Below are positions 8,101-11,679 of a stretch of 11,679 nt of DNA, piece by piece. Location: positions 1 to 11,679 of the forward strand of contig NWUY0305099649.1 in NCBI GenBank assembly GCA_004151065.3, given 5' to 3'. Each line of letters opens with the position of its first letter. Within the stretch, counting starts at the first letter, position 1. This stretch comes from Larix sibirica (Eukaryota; Streptophyta; Pinopsida; Pinales; Pinaceae). Below the pieces are notes generated by a model that did no database searches, was not told where the DNA came from, and saw nothing but the letters and a program-made list of their open reading frames with translations. A program made the position numbers and the translations under genes.

Positions 8101-8524
8101 TGAAATACTTTGTCAAAATCCAGATGTTGAAAAATTACCTGTAAGCACAAATTTAACTGTAGCCATACAACTTTTTGTCTAGAGATGTTTTCTGCATGAG
8201 TTTAATGGAGTGAAAAAATCAGATTCTGATACCTGTAATTTTGAACAGATAGTTTCAGCAATACAGAGGATTCTATATGCTGCTGATGATAGTCCAGCTG
8301 TAATTGCTGAGGCACAAGCAATAATATACAAGTCATCCAATCCATCTGATGAAAATGATGAGAACAAGGCAAGGAGAGAGATTAACAAACGTAAATCAGC
8401 AGGGACACCTGAGGTTGAAGATGCTGTGAAGTCTAGTCTTTCCCCAAGACAGCGAAGGAACTCATGTGAAGAGTCTAACAGTGTAGATATATACCAGAGT
8501 ACTTCGCCTTTGAAGATGCGTTGA
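5047..8524 (+). CDS. EB1C: EB1C-type microtubule plus-end-binding protein, seven coding exons, 349 aa, complete
   Basis: The coding sequence joins 5047-5154, 5965-6033, 6123-6209, 7232-7338, 7472-7760, 8027-8140 and 8249-8524, with GT-AG introns and an open frame throughout. The protein starts [20 protein letters not shown]. The calponin-homology domain (about residues 14-115) binds the growing microtubule lattice and includes '[20 protein letters not shown]' and '[18 protein letters not shown]'. A basic Ser/Ala-rich linker (124-220) follows, then the dimerising EB1 coiled coil and four-helix bundle (about 221-272, '[19 protein letters not shown]'), which recruits partner proteins. The tail (273-349) ends in basic patches 'NKRKS' (304-308) and 'SPRQRRNS' (323-330), and no acidic EEY-like end is present. 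By sequence memory, 'HCQLMD', 'ALERRES', 'CQNPD' and 'LSPRQR' match Arabidopsis EB1c rather than EB1a/b. EB1c is a nuclear protein in interphase that acts at the mitotic spindle. Family certainty is very high; the subtype is likely. Confidence 0.96.
5155..5964 (+). other. EB1C intron 1 (810 bp)
   Basis: GTAAGC donor and TTGCAG acceptor. T-rich, as expected for a plant intron. I see no inserted element, RNA gene or conserved coding sequence. The short open frames on both strands here have no recognisable motif. Confidence 0.9.
5965..6033 (+). CDS. EB1C: EB1C coding exon 2 (residues 37-59)
   Basis: Encodes [19 protein letters not shown] followed by PMHK, a core part of the calponin-homology fold. 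Phase 0 at both ends (GCAG| and |GTCTCT). 'HCQLMD...HPG' is the form I recall in EB1c; EB1a/b have 'QCQMLDMTFPG'. Confidence 0.95.
6123..6209 (+). CDS. EB1C: EB1C coding exon 3 (residues 60-88)
   Basis: Encodes [20 protein letters not shown] then VFNKLKISK, among the most conserved EB1 sequence and part of the microtubule-contact surface. Acceptor TGCAG at 6122, donor AAG|GTATCG, phase 0. Intron 2 before it (6034-6122) is only 89 bp. Confidence 0.95.
6534..6548 (+). repeat. 15-bp direct repeat, left copy, in intron 3
   Basis: AGAAGATGGCAAGAT is identical to 7095-7109. The spacing and length would suit a target-site duplication around an old insertion, but the enclosed segment has neither terminal inverted repeats nor a poly(A) end, so this is only a possibility. 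Confidence 0.6.
7095..7109 (+). repeat. 15-bp direct repeat, right copy, in intron 3
   Basis: Exact second copy of the repeat at 6534-6548. The flanking bases differ on both sides, so the match stops at 15 bp. Confidence 0.6.
7232..7338 (+). CDS. EB1C: EB1C coding exon 4 (residues 89-124, last codon split)
   Basis: Encodes [20 protein letters not shown] then [15 protein letters not shown], the end of the calponin-homology domain. The final two bases AG join T of exon 5 to make Ser124. Donor AG|GTAGCT. The '[13 protein letters not shown]' block is diagnostic for EB1. Confidence 0.95.
7472..7760 (+). CDS. EB1C: EB1C coding exon 5 (linker, residues 124-220)
   Basis: Encodes '[20 protein letters not shown]' and then a low-complexity Ser/Ala/Asn/Val-rich linker with scattered Lys and Arg, ending '[12 protein letters not shown]'. 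In EB proteins this disordered basic linker adds to microtubule affinity and carries regulatory phosphorylation. Acceptor CTTTAG at 7471, donor CAG|GTCAAA. The donor is weaker than the others, but the frame joins cleanly to exon 6. Confidence 0.93.
8027..8140 (+). CDS. EB1C: EB1C coding exon 6 (EB1 dimerisation domain, residues 221-258)
   Basis: Encodes [19 protein letters not shown] then [19 protein letters not shown]: the end of the coiled coil and the FYF-x-KLR-D-IE core of the EB homology domain that docks SxIP-type partners. Acceptor ATGCAG, donor CCT|GTAAGC, phase 0. Confidence 0.96.
8249..8524 (+). CDS. EB1C: EB1C coding exon 7 (end of EB domain and basic tail, residues 259-349)
   Basis: Starts [14 protein letters not shown], the last helix of the EB homology domain, then an Asp/Glu/Asn-containing hinge, '[10 protein letters not shown]' and '[10 protein letters not shown]', ending '...TSPLKMR' before TGA at 8522-8524. 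Acceptor GAACAG at 8248. The two basic clusters are candidate nuclear-localisation signals. SP at 323-324, TSP at 343-345 and RRNS at 327-330 are candidate mitotic-kinase sites (inferred). Confidence 0.95.
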   Translation: MVSAIQRILYAADDSPAVIAEAQAIIYKSSNPSDENDENKARREINKRKSAGTPEVEDAVKSSLSPRQRRNSCEESNSVDIYQSTSPLKMR

Positions 8525-8915
8525 TCGGATGATAAAATAATTTCTTCTCTTATTCAATATCTGGAGGAATCCTATCAGCACTGGTCTGATCTATGCAGAG
8601 AGATCTCTGGTTTCACTGAATGGATCTGGGCTGCAAGGAATGGGCAAAGTTGTGCTCTGAACAAACAGTTTGCCATGAGCAAATCTCCTCTTTTAATTGT
8701 TCTAGTGCAATTGTAGTAATTGATGAGATTATTAGTATGATGATATGCCAATGCCAAATGGTTAACATGGTTTTGGGATACCTTCGTAATGGTCGTTTAT
8801 CAGGTTTTCTGAGCTTAAATTCAATTGAAACGAGGACTCATGATATACTAGCTTGCAGGTACTAGTTTACACTTGTTTTTGTATGGTAATAAAGTATATC
8901 GATGCTGTCCTGAGG
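8525..8915 (+). other. EB1C 3' UTR (inferred)
   Basis: T-rich sequence after the stop codon. The first clear AATAAA lies at 8888-8893, so cleavage would be expected around 8905-8920. Open frames at 8575-8757 (minus) and 8620-8865 (plus) have no recognisable motif and are not called. Confidence 0.5.
8888..8893 (+). terminator. Candidate polyadenylation signal AATAAA
   Basis: First canonical AATAAA downstream of the EB1C stop codon, 364 bp after it. Plant near-upstream elements are degenerate, so other sites may also be used. Confidence 0.4.
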
Positions 8916-11679
8916 ATTTGTGGATCTTCAAATCTCCCTTGCAATATTTGTTTGCTATTTTTCTGGCAGCATCTAGTGTATTGATTTCTATGAATAATTG
9001 CTTTCTGCTGGCTAAGATACACCAGCTATAATTGTGGGTCCAATATGGTATTATGGAGGCCCCATATCTGGAATTTAAAAATAATAATTAGTTATTATGG
9101 AAATGTCAAGAAAACAGGGCTGCCTGATTTCAGGTGATGGACTTGTGAAGTAGTGGTGTTAGTCAAATGTGTGTAGTATGTACAACATGCAAGTGCATTG
9201 TGTGTCTATTTTGCTAGTGCATGAAAATTTAGACGAGGACTATGGTACAAAAGAACTTGGTATGATCAGTATGTGAAGGATGCAGTTCCCTGATTTCAGT
9301 TATACGATAGAATAAATATTGAATTACATGTTTCCTAATAGAAAAGTAAACTGCCTTGATCTCTGCCCTTGTTTACCTTGTGTAGGAACTGTTCAGTATC
9401 TGTTTACATGATGATTTTGATACTTCTCATCCGTACTAAGATTTTGTGTCCTACTAGGTATAAAAGGAAAGCCAACTCCCACGAACTGTCTTCATTTGAA
9501 AATCTTCCGAGACTCGTTCAGTGTATGTTTCTATGATGGTGATGAAATTTTATTATTTATCCCAAGGTTTCCCAGTAGATTCAGGCCTAAAATGTATTTA
9601 TTTATATTGGTTTAGAGAACTTCCCTCTAAAGCTTTTCTGCTTGTTTGGTTTTACGACATTGGCTTTTGCATATCCTGTAGGGTTATACTTGATATCTCT
9701 ACATAAGATACTTTCATATCTCATCCAGTTTGTGCACCTGATTTCTGGGAGAACCCTGTAAGAGATGAAACTTAAGGCGTTGCATGGCAATAATTCTCAA
9801 CTAACCATTAGATAACAACTTGACATGGATTGTTTTTCTCTACTGCTTTAAGATATATTTGTGCATGGAGATCAGGAAATGCTGTTAAACTGTGCATGTA
9901 TTGCATTAAGTTCTTAGTTGTTCTCAAGCACTGCCTAGAAATTTGGAACAGCGAGCTCATTAAATTTCAGTTTTGGGTGATTCTCGTAGAAGCTTGCACG
10001 AGTGCTTGAGACTACTTTGATCCATACTTGGATGTAGGTAGTTTAGTCTCTTGCACTTTCTGGATGATTGCCTTTTCAGGATTTTTCATAAATGAATGCA
10101 ATTGACAGATGCTGATCCCCTGGTTTCTAGTTAAGGCCCTGCCCTAGATGATCATGACCAGCTTCCTCATATCGCTGGTATGATGACTTAGTGGTATGGA
10201 CGGGCTGTAGCTCCTTATTTTTAGTTGTTATGACCATGAACCTCTAGCTAGTGGTTAGCTTCGGCCAACCTGTGCTTATGGCTATTTAGTTTTTATGATC
10301 ATACTTAGTAAAGTGATTTATATCAAAGGGAGAAAGGAAACACTTACGGAAATAAGATTTGCAAAGCACCCTTCAACATAAAGACAAACATTCAAAGCTT
10401 GATCATTTGCATGTTTAGTACAATGAATTTTCAAAAAGGGCTTACTTTTTTTAAGACGAGGATCGCATGACTTTTATTTCATGGTCTCAATTTCATGAAA
10501 CTTGTCTTCTCATTGCGAAATACATGATTTCGAACTGATCTTGGGACTCGCTCTCTCTCGAACAAGAACAATGCTTACCTTAACTGTAGTACTTCTCAAA
10601 TGGTAGGAAATGTAAAATCAAGATGTCTGGTTCCTTCTAGCTCAGACTGCAATAATAAATGGGATTTCCATCTGCAGTTATTCCAATCAACTTACAGGAC
10701 TTGCAAGCTTATCAAAGATTTTGATGTGTTACATGCATATGTAAACTGTCAAACCGCTGGGTCGCTTTAGATGTGTGTGAATTTTGATTATCTGTCAAAT
10801 ATGTTTTTAAAGGGAAAAAGCTTTCTACATAATGTCAAATTCCAGGCCTGCTTCCATCTAGCATCTCTTCATTTGCCAATTGATCTGTAGGAGCTGGTAC
10901 AACTCCCCGAGTCTATTTAAGTACACATCTTGACGGCTCCTGAATACCTCTTTGCTTAAATTCTCTTTTGTTAGTTTTCTATATTTTAACATAGAAAAAC
11001 GACCTTGGAATATAACAAGAAAGCTAAGATTGGTTCCACTGATATTTTGCATTTTTGGTATTGGCTTCCTGCCCAGTAGTGTTGCATACGTTTCTTCAGT
11101 ATAATGATACCTGTTTATTTGAGAATTCCTGTATTATGGATGCCTCTCTATCTTCGATTATGGTTTTCTAAGCGTTTACCAACTTGTAAAGAAAGGATAC
11201 CTAAGAAGGAATTCTTTCTATTATTCCACATCTTTCAATTAAATGCTGGTGGTTAAGGATATGGGGTCACGATCCTCCATTACTAAATATAACAGTTTTA
11301 AGAAGTTCTCTTTCAACCAAGATCAAAGTCTCTTGTGGTACTTGGATTTTCTCAATGCGGGGGTTGGAGAAGGTCTTGACAGAAAAGAAAGAAGATTTCT
11401 TTCATTGGGTTCCAAGAAGTAATCTTTTTCCAATAAGATAAATTAAATTCTCAATGATCTTTCATATGGGTGAATCTTTTGGTTTGGATCTGGAATGAAA
11501 ATCTTAATTGTGGACAGCTTTTTGACATAGTTTCAATATTTTGGAATAGAGCTTTTTATAGGAGAGTTTATTGAATTGTGTAGGAGTTTAGTTTCTGTAG
11601 GTGTAGTTATCAATAAGAATTTTGGTTATTAAGTAATTTATTATTATTTTATTTTATGACTTTTTCAAACTAAGTCAAT
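8916..11679. other. AT-rich intergenic sequence, no recognised gene
   Basis: The longest open frames are about 60 codons and carry no motif I recognise. I found no tRNA, rRNA, transposase, RT or LTR sequence by eye. Small features are a 7+4+7 inverted repeat at 9081-9098, a 7+3+7 inverted repeat (GAAAGAA-GAT-TTCTTTC) around 11386-11402, and a CT-rich patch near 10550. A long 3' UTR isoform of EB1C or a noncoding RNA cannot be excluded from sequence alone. Confidence 0.7.
9081..9098. repeat. AT-rich inverted repeat (7-bp arms, 4-bp loop)
   Basis: ATAATAA-TTAG-TTATTAT is a perfect stem in a purely AT context. It could be a remnant of a small inverted-repeat element or simple chance in AT-rich sequence. 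Confidence 0.5.

Noticed and set aside
8210-8248. Possible 5' extension of EB1C exon 7 into intron 6
   Set aside because: The frame is open only for a short distance and a TAG lies upstream in the intron. The acceptor at 8248 joins LP to IVSAIQ exactly as EB1 proteins require.
8736-8811. C/D-box snoRNA-like spacing (ATGATGA and a later CTGA)
   Set aside because: There is no terminal stem and no internal C'/D' boxes. It most likely arises by chance in the 3' UTR.
8916-11679. Organellar DNA insertion or tRNA genes
   Set aside because: I could recognise no organellar gene, tRNA cloverleaf or internal promoter boxes by eye.

Overview
This is a plant nuclear window, almost certainly from a flowering plant. 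Three things point there: a gene with seven short GT-AG coding exons that encodes a plant-type EB1 microtubule plus-end protein, a CT-rich plant-style 5' leader, and a LINE with a plant-specific DUF4283 gag-like ORF1. I cannot name the species from the sequence alone.

Layout. Positions 1 to about 4575 hold a decayed L1-type non-LTR retrotransposon on the minus strand. Its 5' end faces right and its 3' end runs off the left edge. Read in minus-strand order it has a G+C-rich leader, ORF1 (DUF4283 domain, CCHC zinc knuckle, basic 'GFTQVKSKRK' tail), a gap of 8 nt, then ORF2 (apurinic-like endonuclease, reverse transcriptase, and the connection region ending in the 'NGESTNFWEDSW' block). Both ORFs are pseudogenes, with 12 in-frame stops, a lost ORF2 start codon and several frameshifts. 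Positions 4575-4850 are an AT-rich spacer that should carry the promoter of the next gene. Positions 5047-8524 hold a complete, intact EB1 gene of the EB1C type on the plus strand. It has seven coding exons and encodes 349 residues: calponin-homology domain, linker, EB1 dimerisation domain, and a basic tail in place of an acidic one. A 3' UTR follows, with a candidate AATAAA at 8888. From about 8915 to 11679 the sequence is AT-rich and noncoding, and I recognise no gene in it.

How it fits together. The LINE and EB1C are divergent (head to head), with about 270 bp between the LINE leader and the putative EB1C TATA box. The dead LINE is therefore the immediate upstream neighbour of a cell-division gene. 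I found no new multi-gene system here. The most informative signals are the mutation pattern in the LINE (every in-frame stop can be explained by a C-to-T or G-to-A change, and several frameshifts sit in G or C runs) and the closeness of the LINE leader to the EB1C promoter.
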